NCBI GenBank assembly: GCA_027492275.1
Contig: JAPUFC010000027.1
Location: 40,020 to 104,019 of the forward strand
From: Mesorhizobium sp.
GTDB lineage: Bacteria; Pseudomonadota; Alphaproteobacteria; Rhizobiales; Rhizobiaceae
Direction of reading: 5' to 3'
Length of the DNA: 64,000 nucleotides
The notes beneath the pieces were generated by a model, which did no database searches, had not been told where the DNA came from, and worked only from the letters and a program-made list of their open reading frames with translations. Below, piece by piece: positions 51,502-60,539 of the stretch. How positions within the stretch are numbered: position 1 is the stretch's first letter; every line of letters begins with the position of its first letter. The translations under genes were made by a program, and so were the position numbers.

Positions 51502-53808
51502 TCAGTTCGGGCCCTTCCAGGCGAGCAGGCGCATGGCGTTCGCGGTCACCAGCACCGTGGCGCCGGTGTCGGCCAGGATCGCCGGCCACAGGCCGGTGAT
51601 GCCGAGCACGGTGGTGACGAGGAACACGGCCTTCAGGCCAAGCGCGATGGTGATGTTCTGGCGGATGTTGGCCATGGTCGCGCGCGACAGGAGAACCATG
51701 CCGGCGACGTCGCCGACACGGCCGTTGAGAACCGCCGCATCGGCGGTTTCCAGCGCCACGTCGGTGCCGCCGCCCATGGCGATGCCGACATCCGCCGCGG
51801 CGAGGGCCGGCGCGTCGTTGATGCCGTCGCCCACCTTGGCGACCCGTTCGCCGGCGGCGCGCATCTCGCCGACGATGCGCTGCTTGTCCTGTGGCAAGAG
51901 CTCGGCGCGGGGCTCCATGCCCAGCCCGGCCGCGATGGCGGCGGCGGTGCGACGGTTGTCGCCGGTGAGCATGACCGATCCGATGCCGAGTTCGTTCAGC
52001 GCCCGGATGCCGTCGGCCGCGTCGGCGCGCGGCTCGTCGCGCATGGCGACAAGGCCCGCCACCGCGTCGCCGGCAATCAGGACGGAGACGGTCTTGCCGG
52101 CGTCGTTGAGGGCGGCGATGCCCGCTTCGAGTCCGTCCGGAAGCCCGGCGCGCCTTGCCGCCGCCTGCGGCGAACCGAGGAACAGCTCGACGCCGTCGAC
52201 CGCGCCGACGACGCCCTCGCCGCCGAGCGCACGGGCATTCTCGGCCGACACGGGATCGATGTTCCTTTTCCGCGCCTCGCCCAGAATGGCGAGCGCCAGC
52301 GGGTGCGACGAGCCGACCTCCAGCGCGGCGGCCAGCCGCAGGGCCTCGTCCTCGCTTCTGCCGACGCCCACCACGTCGGTCACCACCGGCTTGCCGGCAG
52401 TGAGCGTGCCGGTCTTGTCGAAGGCGACCCTGGTAATCCTGCCCAGCGATTCCAGCACCGCGCCGCCCTTCATCAGCATGCCGCGCCGCGCGCCCGCCGA
52501 CAGGCTGGCGGCGATCGCGGCGGGCGTGGAGATGACCAGCGCGCAGGGGCAGCCGATCAGCAGCACCGCGAGCCCCTTGTAGACCCATTCGCCCCAGCCG
52601 GCTCCCGCCACGAGCGGCGGCACGACGGCGATCAGCGCGGCGACCGCCATGACGGCCGGCGTGTAGTATCTGGAGAAGGAATCGATGAAGCGTTCCGTCG
52701 GGGCCTTGGATTCCTGCGCTTCCTCCACCAGCCGGATGATGCGCGCGATGGTGTTGTCCTGCGCGGCCGCCGTCACCGAGACGCGAATCGCCGCGTCCTG
52801 GTTGATCGTTCCGGCGAAGACGGGATCGTCCACGCCTTTCCTGCGGGGCACCGATTCGCCGGTGACGGGCGATTCGTCAATGGCGGTGTCGCCGGAGAGG
52901 ATCGTGCCGTCGGCGGGAACGCGGTCGCCGGGGCGCACGAGGATGGTCGAGCCCACTTCGAGCTGCTCGGCCGGGATTTCGGTGGTCCTGCCGTCGCGTT
53001 CTAGCAGGGCGGTCTTGGGCACCAGCGTGGCCAGGGCGCGGATGCTGGCGCGGGCGCGTCCGGCGGCGACGCCTTCCAGAAGCTCGCCGACCAGGAACAG
53101 GAACACCACCGCCGCCGCTTCCTCGCTCGCGTCGATGAACACGGCGCCGACCGCCGCGATGGTCATCAGCGTCTCGATGGTGAAGGGCATGCCGATCCGG
53201 GCCGCCGCAAATGAGCGACGCGCGATCGGGATCAGCCCGACGGCCATGGCGGCGATGAACGCCCAGCGCTCCACGGAAGGCACGAAATGCCCGAGCAGGA
53301 ACGCCGCTCCGAGGGCGAGCCCGCAGACGAAGGTCAGCCGCGCCTTCGGCGTCGCCCACCAGGGGCCGTCCGACGGACCGTGGTCGTGGCCGTGGAGCCC
53401 TGCCAGCGAGGCCTCGCTGTCCGGCGTCGGCCGTTTGCCGGCGCCGTCGTGGCGGTGTCCGCCGGCTTCGTGGTCATGGGCATGCTCTGCTTCATGGCCG
53501 TGATCGTGGTCGTGCCCATGATCATGGTCGTGATCATGGCATGCGTCGAGTGCATGCGGCCTGGCCGCCTCTGCCCCGCCGGCGGGGGCGATGCCGGCGA
53601 CCTTGTAGCCGAGTCTTCCGACGCGTTCGGCGATCCTGTCCAGATCGGCGGTGTCGTCGTGGTCGAGCAGCATGGTTCCGGCCGTCGCCGACACGTTCAC
53701 GTCGCGGACGCCCGGCGCGGTGCGGGCCGCCCTGTCGATCTTGGCGGCGCAGGCCGCGCAATCCATGCCTTCGATCCGAAAGCGGGTTTTCAGGGTTTCC
53801 ATGCTCAT
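51502..53808 (-). CDS. Zn/Cd/Pb-exporting P1B-2 ATPase with histidine-rich linker
   Basis: The 768-residue ATPase pumps divalent soft metals out of the cytosol. An N-terminal HMA domain has GMDCAAC (C17, C20). Residues 91-143 form a His/Asp-rich linker (HDHDHDHGHDHDHGHE). The catalytic core shows CPC at 420-422 (GCPCALVIS), DKTGTLT with phospho-acceptor D464, and GDGINDAPAL. The final helix has LGLKAVFLVTTV and ILADTGATVLV, with the Lys and Asp typical of ZntA. ATG 53808 is chosen. Its promoter carries a perfect MerR-type dyad. Confidence 0.93.
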   Translation of the reverse strand: MSMETLKTRFRIEGMDCAACAAKIDRAARTAPGVRDVNVSATAGTMLLDHDDTADLDRIAERVGRLGYKVAGIAPAGGAEAARPHALDACHDHDHDHGHDHDHGHEAEHAHDHEAGGHRHDGAGKRPTPDSEASLAGLHGHDHGPSDGPWWATPKARLTFVCGLALGAAFLLGHFVPSVERWAFIAAMAVGLIPIARRSFAAARIGMPFTIETLMTIAAVGAVFIDASEEAAAVVFLFLVGELLEGVAAGRARASIRALATLVPKTALLERDGRTTEIPAEQLEVGSTILVRPGDRVPADGTILSGDTAIDESPVTGESVPRRKGVDDPVFAGTINQDAAIRVSVTAAAQDNTIARIIRLVEEAQESKAPTERFIDSFSRYYTPAVMAVAALIAVVPPLVAGAGWGEWVYKGLAVLLIGCPCALVISTPAAIAASLSAGARRGMLMKGGAVLESLGRITRVAFDKTGTLTAGKPVVTDVVGVGRSEDEALRLAAALEVGSSHPLALAILGEARKRNIDPVSAENARALGGEGVVGAVDGVELFLGSPQAAARRAGLPDGLEAGIAALNDAGKTVSVLIAGDAVAGLVAMRDEPRADAADGIRALNELGIGSVMLTGDNRRTAAAIAAGLGMEPRAELLPQDKQRIVGEMRAAGERVAKVGDGINDAPALAAADVGIAMGGGTDVALETADAAVLNGRVGDVAGMVLLSRATMANIRQNITIALGLKAVFLVTTVLGITGLWPAILADTGATVLVTANAMRLLAWKGPN

Positions 53809-53848
53809 TGTCCGCACCTGTCGCAAGCGTGATGCAGGCAAGGTAGAT

Positions 53849-53870
53849 GCTCTAGTGCCTAGAGCTTCAA
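53849..53870 (-). promoter_or_regulatory. MerR-type operator and -35 of the metal ATPase gene
   Basis: GCTCTAG-TGC-CTAGAGC (53849-53865) is a perfect 7-3-7 dyad. On the minus strand TTGAAG (53870-53865) is the -35, giving TTGAAG then the dyad then a -10 near TCTACC, a spacer of about 19-20 bases as expected for MerR-regulated promoters. The MerR protein at 48663 is the likely regulator. Confidence 0.7.
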
Positions 53871-53927
53871 GAGGCTTAGAAATTTTTGTAGCAGGTGCTC
53901 AGCGCACGCAAATGCCGACGGAACCGC

Positions 53928-54362
53928 ATGGATGATCTTCTCGCTTTCGGCGGCCTGTTCGTCGCGGCCTTCACCGCCGCCACGCTGCTGCCCGCGCAAT
54001 CGGAGGCCGTACTGGTCGGGTTGCAGCTCGCTGGCTATCCGCCCGTCTGGCTGGTTTGCGTCGCGAGCCTCGGCAACACGCTCGGCGCCGTGGTGAACTG
54101 GGCGCTGGGCAGGGGGCTGATGGCCGCCGGCAAACCGCGCTGGCTCCAGATCCCGCAAGGCGCGGTCGGGCGCGCCTCGGCGTGGTATCGGCGCTGGGGC
54201 CGGTGGAGCCTGCTTCTCTCCTGGCTTCCGCTGGGCGGCGACGCGCTGACGGTCGCGGCCGGCGCGCTGCGCGAGCCGCTCTGGAGCTTCGTCCTTCTGG
54301 TCGGGCTGGCCAAGACTGCGCGCTACATCGTCCTCGCCGCGGTGACCGCAGGCATGACGTAA
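53928..54362 (+). CDS. YqaA-family DedA-like small membrane protein
   Basis: The 144-residue membrane protein matches the YqaA branch of the SNARE-associated/DedA superfamily. LPAQSEAVLVGLQLAGYPPVWLVCVASLGNTLGAVVNWALGRG is the conserved first half, and WSLLLSWLPLGGDALTVAAGALREPLWSFVLLVGLAKTARYIVL includes the amphipathic re-entrant arginine-containing motif. Members assist lipid or membrane homeostasis; the substrate is unknown. It is divergent from the metal ATPase gene; the two starts are 119 bases apart, with the MerR operator between. The product is full length for the YqaA branch. Confidence 0.85.
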   Translation: MDDLLAFGGLFVAAFTAATLLPAQSEAVLVGLQLAGYPPVWLVCVASLGNTLGAVVNWALGRGLMAAGKPRWLQIPQGAVGRASAWYRRWGRWSLLLSWLPLGGDALTVAAGALREPLWSFVLLVGLAKTARYIVLAAVTAGMT

Positions 54363-54368
54363 AGGCGC

Positions 54369-56357
54369 TCAGCCGGGGTTGCGCGCCAGCCACATCGGGC
54401 CGCCCTTGGCCTTGGGGAAGCCGTAGCCATTGACCATCACCACGTCGATGTCCGAGGCGCGCTGGGCGATCTTCTCCGCCAGGATCGCCTCTCCCTCCCT
54501 CGCCATCGTCGCCAGAAGGCGTTCCCGAATCTCCCCGGGCGAGAAGGTGCGCGGCACGATGCCTCTCTCCGCGCGCTCGGCCGCGACGAGATCGAGCGTG
54601 AAGGGGTCCGGCTCGGGCTTGCCGTTCGCGTAGGAATAGTAGCCCGCGCCGGTCTTGCGTCCGAGCCTGCCTGCTTCCACCAACCTGTCCGCTATCCGGA
54701 CGTAGCGCTCGTTGGGGTCGCGGGTCGCATCGAGGCTGCGGCGCATGGCGTAGGAGATGTCGAGGCCCGACAGGTCCGTGACGGCGAAGAGGCCCATGGG
54801 CATGCCGAGGCCGACCAGCGCGGCGTCGATCTCATAGGGCGATGCGCCGTCCTCCATCAGGTATTCGGCCTCCCGCCGATAGGCGGAATAGATGCGATTG
54901 CCGACGAAGCCATGGCAAACGCCCACCACGACGGGCACCTTGCCGATCCTGCGCGCCAGCGAAACGGCGGTGACGACGACATCGGGAGCGGTCTGCGCGC
55001 CGCGCACGATCTCCAGCAGTTTCATGACATGGGCCGGCGAGAAGAAATGCAGGCCGACGACGTCGCCGGGGCGACCCGAGGCGGCGGCGATCTCGTTCAC
55101 GTCGAGATAGGACGTGTTCGTCGCCAGGATCGCGCCGGGCTTGGCGACGGCGGCGAGGCGTCCGAACACCTCCCGCTTCACGGCCATGTCCTCGAACACC
55201 GCCTCCACGATCAGGTCGCAGCCGGCGAGGCCGGCATAGTCGGTCGAGCCAGTCAGCCGCGCCATGCGCTCGGACATCGCCGCCTCGCTCAGCGAACCAC
55301 GGGACACGGAAGCGGCGTATGTCTTCTCGATCAGGCCGAAACCGCGCTTCAGCGCCTCGTCGGTCATTTCCAGGATGATCACCGGAAAGCCCGCATTGGC
55401 GAAGGCCATGGCGATGCCGCCGCCCATCGTGCCGGCGCCGATGACGCCGATGGCGGCGATCGGCCGGGCCTTGGTGTCCTTGGCGATGTCGTCCACCTTG
55501 GCGGCTTCGCGCTCGGCGAAGAACAGATGCCGGAGCGCGCGCGATTCGGCGGAGGCGAGGCGTTCCAGGAAAATCTTCCGCTCGGCGGCGAGGGCTTCAT
55601 CCGCCGGCAGGTCGACGGCGTTGCGGACGGCCTCGATCGCGGCGAGCGGGGCGGTCAGCCCGCGCGCCTTGCCGGCGATGTCGGCCGCGCGCTTCTCGAA
55701 GCCGGACGGATCGCTGCGCGTCGCCGCCAGCCTGTCGTCGCGCCGGCTGACCGGCGCCGGCGTTCCGGCCTCGATGCGCTCCTGAAGAAAGCGCACGGCC
55801 GTCGCCGCCGCGTCGCCCTCGGCGAGCGCGTCGGCGAGGCCGCAGGCCAGCGCATCGGCGGCCCCGATCGGGCTTCCGGAGGCGATCATGTCCAACGCCT
55901 TTTCCGGTCCGACCAGCCTCGGCAGGCGCACCGTGCCGCCGGCGCCGGGGATCAGGCCGTGGAGGACTTCGGGCATGCCGAGTTTCGCCTTCTGCTCGGC
56001 CACGCGGTAATGACAGGCGAGTGCCAGCTCCAGTCCGCCGCCCAGCGCGTTGCCGTGGATGGCGGCGCAGACCGGCACGCGGGAGGCTTCGATCGCGTTG
56101 CAAAGGTCCGGCAGGATCGGGAACTGAAGCTGCTTCGGCGTGCCGAACTCGCTCATGTCGGCCCCGGCGACGAAGGTCGTCCCGGCGCAGGCGATGACGA
56201 TGCCCTGCACGGTCCGATCCTGCGAAGCGTCGAGCAGGGCCTCGTGCAGCGCGGACCGCAACGCGGCGCTCAGCGCGTTCACCGGCGGATTGTCGAGCGT
56301 GATGAGCGCGACGGCGCCCTCCCGCGTGATGGCGACGGATGGTTGCCGGTTGCTCAT
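54369..56357 (-). CDS. Fused enoyl-CoA hydratase / 3-hydroxyacyl-CoA dehydrogenase
   Basis: The 662-residue bifunctional beta-oxidation enzyme has an N-terminal crotonase domain (GNALGGGLELALACHYRVA near 108, LGMPEVLHGLIPGAGGTVRLPRLVG, with the two acidic catalytic residues) and a C-terminal dehydrogenase starting at IGVIGAGTMGGGIAMAFANAGFPV. The latter contains the NAD fold and catalytic HFFSPAHVMKLLEIV, plus GFVGNRIYSAYRREA. AGGAGGAAGC lies before ATG 56357. It leads a leftward block but is followed by a YqaA gene of opposite strand. No thiolase gene is in the window. Confidence 0.92.
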   Translation of the reverse strand: MSNRQPSVAITREGAVALITLDNPPVNALSAALRSALHEALLDASQDRTVQGIVIACAGTTFVAGADMSEFGTPKQLQFPILPDLCNAIEASRVPVCAAIHGNALGGGLELALACHYRVAEQKAKLGMPEVLHGLIPGAGGTVRLPRLVGPEKALDMIASGSPIGAADALACGLADALAEGDAAATAVRFLQERIEAGTPAPVSRRDDRLAATRSDPSGFEKRAADIAGKARGLTAPLAAIEAVRNAVDLPADEALAAERKIFLERLASAESRALRHLFFAEREAAKVDDIAKDTKARPIAAIGVIGAGTMGGGIAMAFANAGFPVIILEMTDEALKRGFGLIEKTYAASVSRGSLSEAAMSERMARLTGSTDYAGLAGCDLIVEAVFEDMAVKREVFGRLAAVAKPGAILATNTSYLDVNEIAAASGRPGDVVGLHFFSPAHVMKLLEIVRGAQTAPDVVVTAVSLARRIGKVPVVVGVCHGFVGNRIYSAYRREAEYLMEDGASPYEIDAALVGLGMPMGLFAVTDLSGLDISYAMRRSLDATRDPNERYVRIADRLVEAGRLGRKTGAGYYSYANGKPEPDPFTLDLVAAERAERGIVPRTFSPGEIRERLLATMAREGEAILAEKIAQRASDIDVVMVNGYGFPKAKGGPMWLARNPG

Positions 56358-56474
56358 GCTTCCTCCTGCTTGCGCCGCCGGTCGGGCGACGTCAGACGCG
56401 TTCGATGGCCATGGCTATATCCTGACCGACGCCGACGCGCATAGTGGCAAGCGCGGGTTTCGCGCAGGGCGTGG

Positions 56475-57278
56475 TTATTCGCCCTTGAATTCCGGGGCGC
56501 GCTTCTCGAACATGGCGCTCACGGCCTCGCGGTGATCCTGCGTGTGGAAGGCGACGCCCTGCATGGTGGCTGCCAGTTCCAGCGAGGAATGCATCGACGC
56601 CAGATAGGTTTCCCTGAGCAGGCGTTTCGCCATCCGCAGCGTGCGGGGCGGATTCCGGGCGATGCGGCCGGCGAGCCTCAGCGCCTCGTCCAGCAGATCC
56701 GCTTCCGCGACGACGCTGCCGACCAGCCCCCATGCCAGCGCCTTGCGCGCGTCGACGGCGTCTCCGGTCAGCGTCATTTCCGCAGTCCGCTGGTAGCCGA
56801 CGGAGCGCATGAGGAACCAGGCGCCGCCGTCGCCGGACAGAACGCCGAGCCGGGCGAAGCTCTCGGCGAAGGAGGCGCTCTCGGCGGCCACGACGATGTC
56901 GCACATCGCCGCGATGTCACAGCCCGCGCCGATCGCGGGGCCCGCGACGGCCGCGACGACAGGCAGGTCCAGCGCGAAGAAGGCGCGCGGGATGCGCTGG
57001 AAGATCGCGCCCATGGCGTCGCGGATGTCGGCCGGGCCGCCGGACGCATAGCCAGCGCGGTCGCGCATGTCCTTGACGTCGCCGCCGGCGCAGAACGCCC
57101 CGCCGGCCCCCGTCAGCACCAGGCAGCCGAGATCGCGCCGGCGCGACGCCTCCTCGATCCGGGTCAGAAGCTGGTCGATCATCGCTTCCGACAGCGCGTT
57201 GCGGCGCTTCGGATCGTTCAGCGTCAGAACGCCGACATTGCCGCGCGTCTCGAACAGGACAAGCTCGTTTTCCGACAT
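56475..57278 (-). CDS. Enoyl-CoA hydratase/isomerase family protein
   Basis: The 267-residue crotonase has a GGAFCAGGDVKDM oxyanion-hole stretch, IGAGCDIAAMCDIVVAAESASFAESFARLGVLSGDGGAWFLMRSVGYQRTAEM with a catalytic Glu/Asp pair, and FEKRAPEFKG at the C-terminus, typical of acyl-CoA hydratases. ATG 57278 is used; an upstream GTG overlaps the CoA-transferase stop but has no Shine-Dalgarno spacing. The two genes of the leftward pair probably act on the same CoA intermediate. Confidence 0.9.
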   Translation of the reverse strand: MSENELVLFETRGNVGVLTLNDPKRRNALSEAMIDQLLTRIEEASRRRDLGCLVLTGAGGAFCAGGDVKDMRDRAGYASGGPADIRDAMGAIFQRIPRAFFALDLPVVAAVAGPAIGAGCDIAAMCDIVVAAESASFAESFARLGVLSGDGGAWFLMRSVGYQRTAEMTLTGDAVDARKALAWGLVGSVVAEADLLDEALRLAGRIARNPPRTLRMAKRLLRETYLASMHSSLELAATMQGVAFHTQDHREAVSAMFEKRAPEFKGE

Positions 57279-57286
57279 GGACCGCG

Positions 57287-58477
57287 TCACCCTTCGACGG
57301 CCGCGCCGGCGGCGATCATCGCGCCGACTTCTTCCGGAGCATAGCCGATCTCGGCCAGGATATCGGCGGTGTGCTCGCCGGCGCGCGGCGCGTGGCGGCG
57401 GATCGTGCTACCCGCGCCGCCGAAGCGGGCCGGCTGGTTGACCGTCCGGTATCTGCCTTCTGTGGGGTGCTCGTCGTAGCCGAGCACGCCTGAGCTTTGG
57501 ATCTGCGGATCGTTCCACAGTTCCGGCCCGTCGAGCACCGGCATGGCCGGAATGCTGTGGCTGTCGCAGAACGCCATCCATTCCGCCGTGCTGTGCCGGG
57601 GCGCGACCTCGGCGATCAGCCCGTACAGGAAGTCGATATTGGCGATCCGCTTGGGATGGGTGGCATAGCGGTCGTCATGCACGAGGTCGGCGCGGTCCGC
57701 GAAGATGAAGAAGTCGCGCCAGTTCTCGGTGGAATAAGGGAGGATGCAGGCGTAGCCGTCGCTGGTCGGGAAGGGCCGGCGGTTGCGCGCCAGGATGCGC
57801 CGCCAGCCGAAATCCTCCAGGGGCGGGTCGAAGGCGAAGCCGCACAGATGCTCGATGGCGTTGAAGGCCGCCGCCGTCTCGAACATCGGCACCTCTATCT
57901 CCTGTCCGCCCTTGCCCATAGCTCGCCCGAGAAGCGCGGCGAGGACGGAGTAGACGATGGTCAGGCCGCCGATCTTGTCGCAGATCGCGGACGGATAGAA
58001 GTCGGGCTCGCCGCGCGCGCGTGCGATGAGGGCGGGGATGCCGGAGGCGGCCTGGATCGCGTCGTCGTAAGCGGCCTTGTCGCGGTAGGGGCCGTCGCGG
58101 CCGAACCCGTAGGCGTTGCAATAGATGATGTCGGGGTTCACGGCCTTGACGTTCTCATAGTCCAGCCGGAGCTTGGCGATCGCGCCCGGCCGCATGTTGT
58201 GCACGAAGACGTCCGCCTCGGCGATGAGGCGCAGGGCGGCCTCGCGCGCCTTCTCCTGCTTCAGGTCGAGAACCACGCTGCGCTTGTTCGCGTGCAGGTT
58301 CAGGATGGCCCCGGCCATGCCGTCGGAGCGCGACGGCTTCACGGTGCGCATGGAATCGATCTGCGGACTTTCGATCTTGATGATGTCCGCGCCCATGTCT
58401 CCGAGAAGCCGCGTCGCGTAGGGCCCCATGAGAACGGACGTCATGTCGACGATGCGGATGCCTGCGATCGGTTCCAT
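57287..58477 (-). CDS. CaiB/BaiF family CoA-transferase
   Basis: The 396-residue class III CoA-transferase moves CoA between an acyl-CoA donor and a carboxylate. The N-terminal GIRIVDMTSVLMGPYATRLLGDMGADIIKIE, NKRSVVLDLKQEKAREAALRLIAEADVFVHNMRPGAIAKL with the active-site Asp in the SVVLDL/NMRPG region, and FYPSAICDKIGGLTIVYSVLAALL match the family. GGAGG lies five bases before ATG 58477. It would activate a catabolic acid without ATP, fitting the surrounding acyl-CoA genes. It is divergent from the LysR gene. Confidence 0.92.
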   Translation of the reverse strand: MEPIAGIRIVDMTSVLMGPYATRLLGDMGADIIKIESPQIDSMRTVKPSRSDGMAGAILNLHANKRSVVLDLKQEKAREAALRLIAEADVFVHNMRPGAIAKLRLDYENVKAVNPDIIYCNAYGFGRDGPYRDKAAYDDAIQAASGIPALIARARGEPDFYPSAICDKIGGLTIVYSVLAALLGRAMGKGGQEIEVPMFETAAAFNAIEHLCGFAFDPPLEDFGWRRILARNRRPFPTSDGYACILPYSTENWRDFFIFADRADLVHDDRYATHPKRIANIDFLYGLIAEVAPRHSTAEWMAFCDSHSIPAMPVLDGPELWNDPQIQSSGVLGYDEHPTEGRYRTVNQPARFGGAGSTIRRHAPRAGEHTADILAEIGYAPEEVGAMIAAGAAVEG

Positions 58478-58585
58478 TCCTGCCTCCCCGGCCAGCGGCC
58501 GCCATGTCCGAACATGCCCGATAGTGGCCGACCGGGCCCCGACAATTGAAGTGCTATTTGTCGCCCTCGGTGATACAGGAATTGA

Positions 58586-59500
58586 ATGAGCAATCGCATG
58601 TCCCGTCTTCTGGAGGCGCTGCCCTTCTTCGTGGCTGTGGCGGAGGAGCTGAATTTCGGCCGCGCCGCCGACCGGCTCGGCATGACGCAGCCGCCGCTCA
58701 GCCGGCGCATCAAGATGCTCGAGGAAGTCGCGGGCGTGGCGCTGTTCAGGCGCGACCGTCACACGGTGGCGCTGACCCCGGCCGGCGAAAGGCTGCTCGA
58801 TCACGCGCGCGAGGTGATGGCGATGGCGGGGAAGGCGGCCATCGAAATCCGCCAGGTCGACCGGGGTCTGGACGGGCGGCTGCGCGTCGGTTTCGTCAGT
58901 TCGGCGACCTATGGGGTCCTGCCCCGCATCGTCACGGCGTTCGCCGCCCGGCATCCGGCGGTCGAGCTGTCGTTCCGGGAGGCGACGACGCTTGCCCAGC
59001 TCGATCTGCTGCGAAAGGGCGAGATCGATGTCGGCCTGGTGAGGACGCCCGCCTCGGACCGCCACATCAGGACCGCGATCATCCTGCGCGAAGGGCTCGT
59101 CGCCGCCGTGCCGGCGGGACATCGCTTCGCGGGGCGGGCGACGATGGCGCTCGCGGAACTCGCCGGCGAGAACCTCGTGATGTATTCCAGCCGCGACATT
59201 CCAAGGCTGCACGACACCGTCGTCAAATGGTGCCGCGAAGCGGGCTTCGAGGCGCGCGTCGTGCAGGAGGCGACGCAGATCTCGACCCTGACGGCTTTCG
59301 CGGCGGCGGGGCTGGGCGTGGCGCTTCTGCCGTCGGGGGCGCAGCCGCCGATCGAGGGGGTGGTCTACGTGCCCATCGCGCCGGCGCTGAAGATGGACCT
59401 GGCCTGCGCGGCCCTGCGCGCGAAGGCCGGCGGTCTCGGCCGTTCCTTCGTCACCATCGCCCGGCAGGCCTGCCGGAGCATGGAAGCGGCCGCCGAATAA
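58586..59500 (+). CDS. LysR-family transcriptional regulator
   Basis: The 304-residue protein has the LysR HTH (FFVAVAEELNFGRAADRLGMTQPPLSRRIKMLEEVAGVALF, residues 14-54) and a two-lobe effector domain (GRLRVGFVSSATYGVLPRIVTAFAARHP). It resembles BenM/CatM-type activators of aromatic and acid catabolism. It sits between the divergent CoA-transferase gene and convergent SDR gene, so it probably controls the leftward CoA operon and perhaps the rightward one. The inducer is unknown. Confidence 0.92.
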   Translation: MSNRMSRLLEALPFFVAVAEELNFGRAADRLGMTQPPLSRRIKMLEEVAGVALFRRDRHTVALTPAGERLLDHAREVMAMAGKAAIEIRQVDRGLDGRLRVGFVSSATYGVLPRIVTAFAARHPAVELSFREATTLAQLDLLRKGEIDVGLVRTPASDRHIRTAIILREGLVAAVPAGHRFAGRATMALAELAGENLVMYSSRDIPRLHDTVVKWCREAGFEARVVQEATQISTLTAFAAAGLGVALLPSGAQPPIEGVVYVPIAPALKMDLACAALRAKAGGLGRSFVTIARQACRSMEAAAE

Positions 59501-59525
59501 GCGGGCCGGCTGGCGCCGAGCCCGT

Positions 59526-60257
59526 TCAGCCGGCCATTGTCAGCCCGCCGCTGACGCTCAGGACCTGGCCCGTCACATAGCCGGAGCCGGACGCGGCGAA
59601 GAAGGAGACGGCGTTGGCGATGTCGTCGGGCTTGGCCAGACGCCGCATCGGAACGGCCTTGGTCAGGGCCTCGATGCGCTGCGGGTCCTGCACCATCAGC
59701 ATCGGCGTCTCGGTCGGGCCGGGGCACACGCAGTTCGCGGTGATCTTATGGCGCGCCATCTCGCGGGCGAGCGATTTGGTGAAGGCGATGACGCCGCCCT
59801 TCGCGGCCGAATAGGCGGTCTCGCCGGTCGATCCGACGCGTCCCGCATCGCTCGCGATGTTGATGACGCGGCCTTCGCCCGCGGCGATGAGGTCCTCGAG
59901 GAAGACGTGGGTCACGGCGACCGTTCCAGTCAGATTGATGGAGATGGCGCGGTTCCAGAAGGCCTCGTCATTCTTGGCGAAAGGCTGGATGACGCTCCAG
60001 CCGGCGCAGTTGACGACGACCGAGGGTGCGCCCAGCTCCGCCGCGATCCGCCCGCGCGCCGCGACGACCGAGGCCAGATCGGTGATGTCGCAGCGGTAGC
60101 CTGCGGCCGATTCCGCCGAAATCTCCCTGGCGGCCTCGACCGCCTTGGCCTCGTCGAGGTCGAGCAGGGCCACCCTGAAGCCATCCGCGTGCAGCCGCGC
60201 GGCGACCGTTCTGCCTATGCCCGATGCCGCGCCCGTCACAACCGCTACCTTCGCCAC
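59526..60257 (-). CDS. SDR dehydrogenase resembling 2-hydroxycyclohexanecarboxyl-CoA dehydrogenase (BadH)
   Basis: The 243-residue short-chain dehydrogenase has the cofactor motif TGAASGIGR near the start, NCAGW, and catalytic Ser-Tyr-Lys in IASDAGRVGSTGETAYSAAKGG. The stretches IASDAxRVGSxGE, NCVCPGPTETP and the end VTGQVLSVSGGLTMAG closely match BadH of Rhodopseudomonas, which oxidises a hydroxyl on an alicyclic CoA ester. GTG 60257 is preferred because GGAGG lies five bases before it; ATG 60269 precedes that site. Convergent with the LysR gene, divergent from the second hydratase operon. Confidence 0.87.
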   Translation of the reverse strand: MAKVAVVTGAASGIGRTVAARLHADGFRVALLDLDEAKAVEAAREISAESAAGYRCDITDLASVVAARGRIAAELGAPSVVVNCAGWSVIQPFAKNDEAFWNRAISINLTGTVAVTHVFLEDLIAAGEGRVINIASDAGRVGSTGETAYSAAKGGVIAFTKSLAREMARHKITANCVCPGPTETPMLMVQDPQRIEALTKAVPMRRLAKPDDIANAVSFFAASGSGYVTGQVLSVSGGLTMAG

Positions 60258-60426
60258 CGTTTCCTCCATCCTACCCGAGTCCGCTCACGGAAATTTATTT
60301 AAGGTATATTCGGTTTCTATAGCGTGTTTTCAGGGAGGAGAGTCAAGCGCTAGTCGCCGCAGTTATATTATAAGAATTTGATATTAAAAGATAAAAAATT
60401 ATGTATCACGCCAGTCGAGATAGATG

Positions 60427-60454
60427 TTGACGCGGATATCGGGTTAAATATATT
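60427..60454 (+). promoter_or_regulatory. Sigma-70-type promoter for the second hydratase operon
   Basis: TTGACG (60427-60432), sixteen bases, TATATT (60449-60454). The -35 and -10 are both near consensus and lie in an AT-rich island 86 bases before the hydratase ATG. The transcription start would be near 60461. Confidence 0.55.
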
Positions 60455-60539
60455 GCGACACATTCGTTTTCTTGGTCAGCCTGCGCGCGGTGGGGCGCAT
60501 GTTGGCCTGCATGGTATCGCCTTTGGGAGCCCGGTTTCG

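Noticed and set aside
57278..59212. Long open frame joining the CoA-transferase to upstream sequence beyond 58477
   Set aside because: The part before ATG 58477 is antisense to the LysR gene and has no similarity; GGAGG marks the true start.
60378..60539. N-terminal extension of the second hydratase from a TTG at 60378
   Set aside because: It would place the start in the AT-rich promoter and adds residues without crotonase similarity; ATG 60540 has GGGAG upstream.
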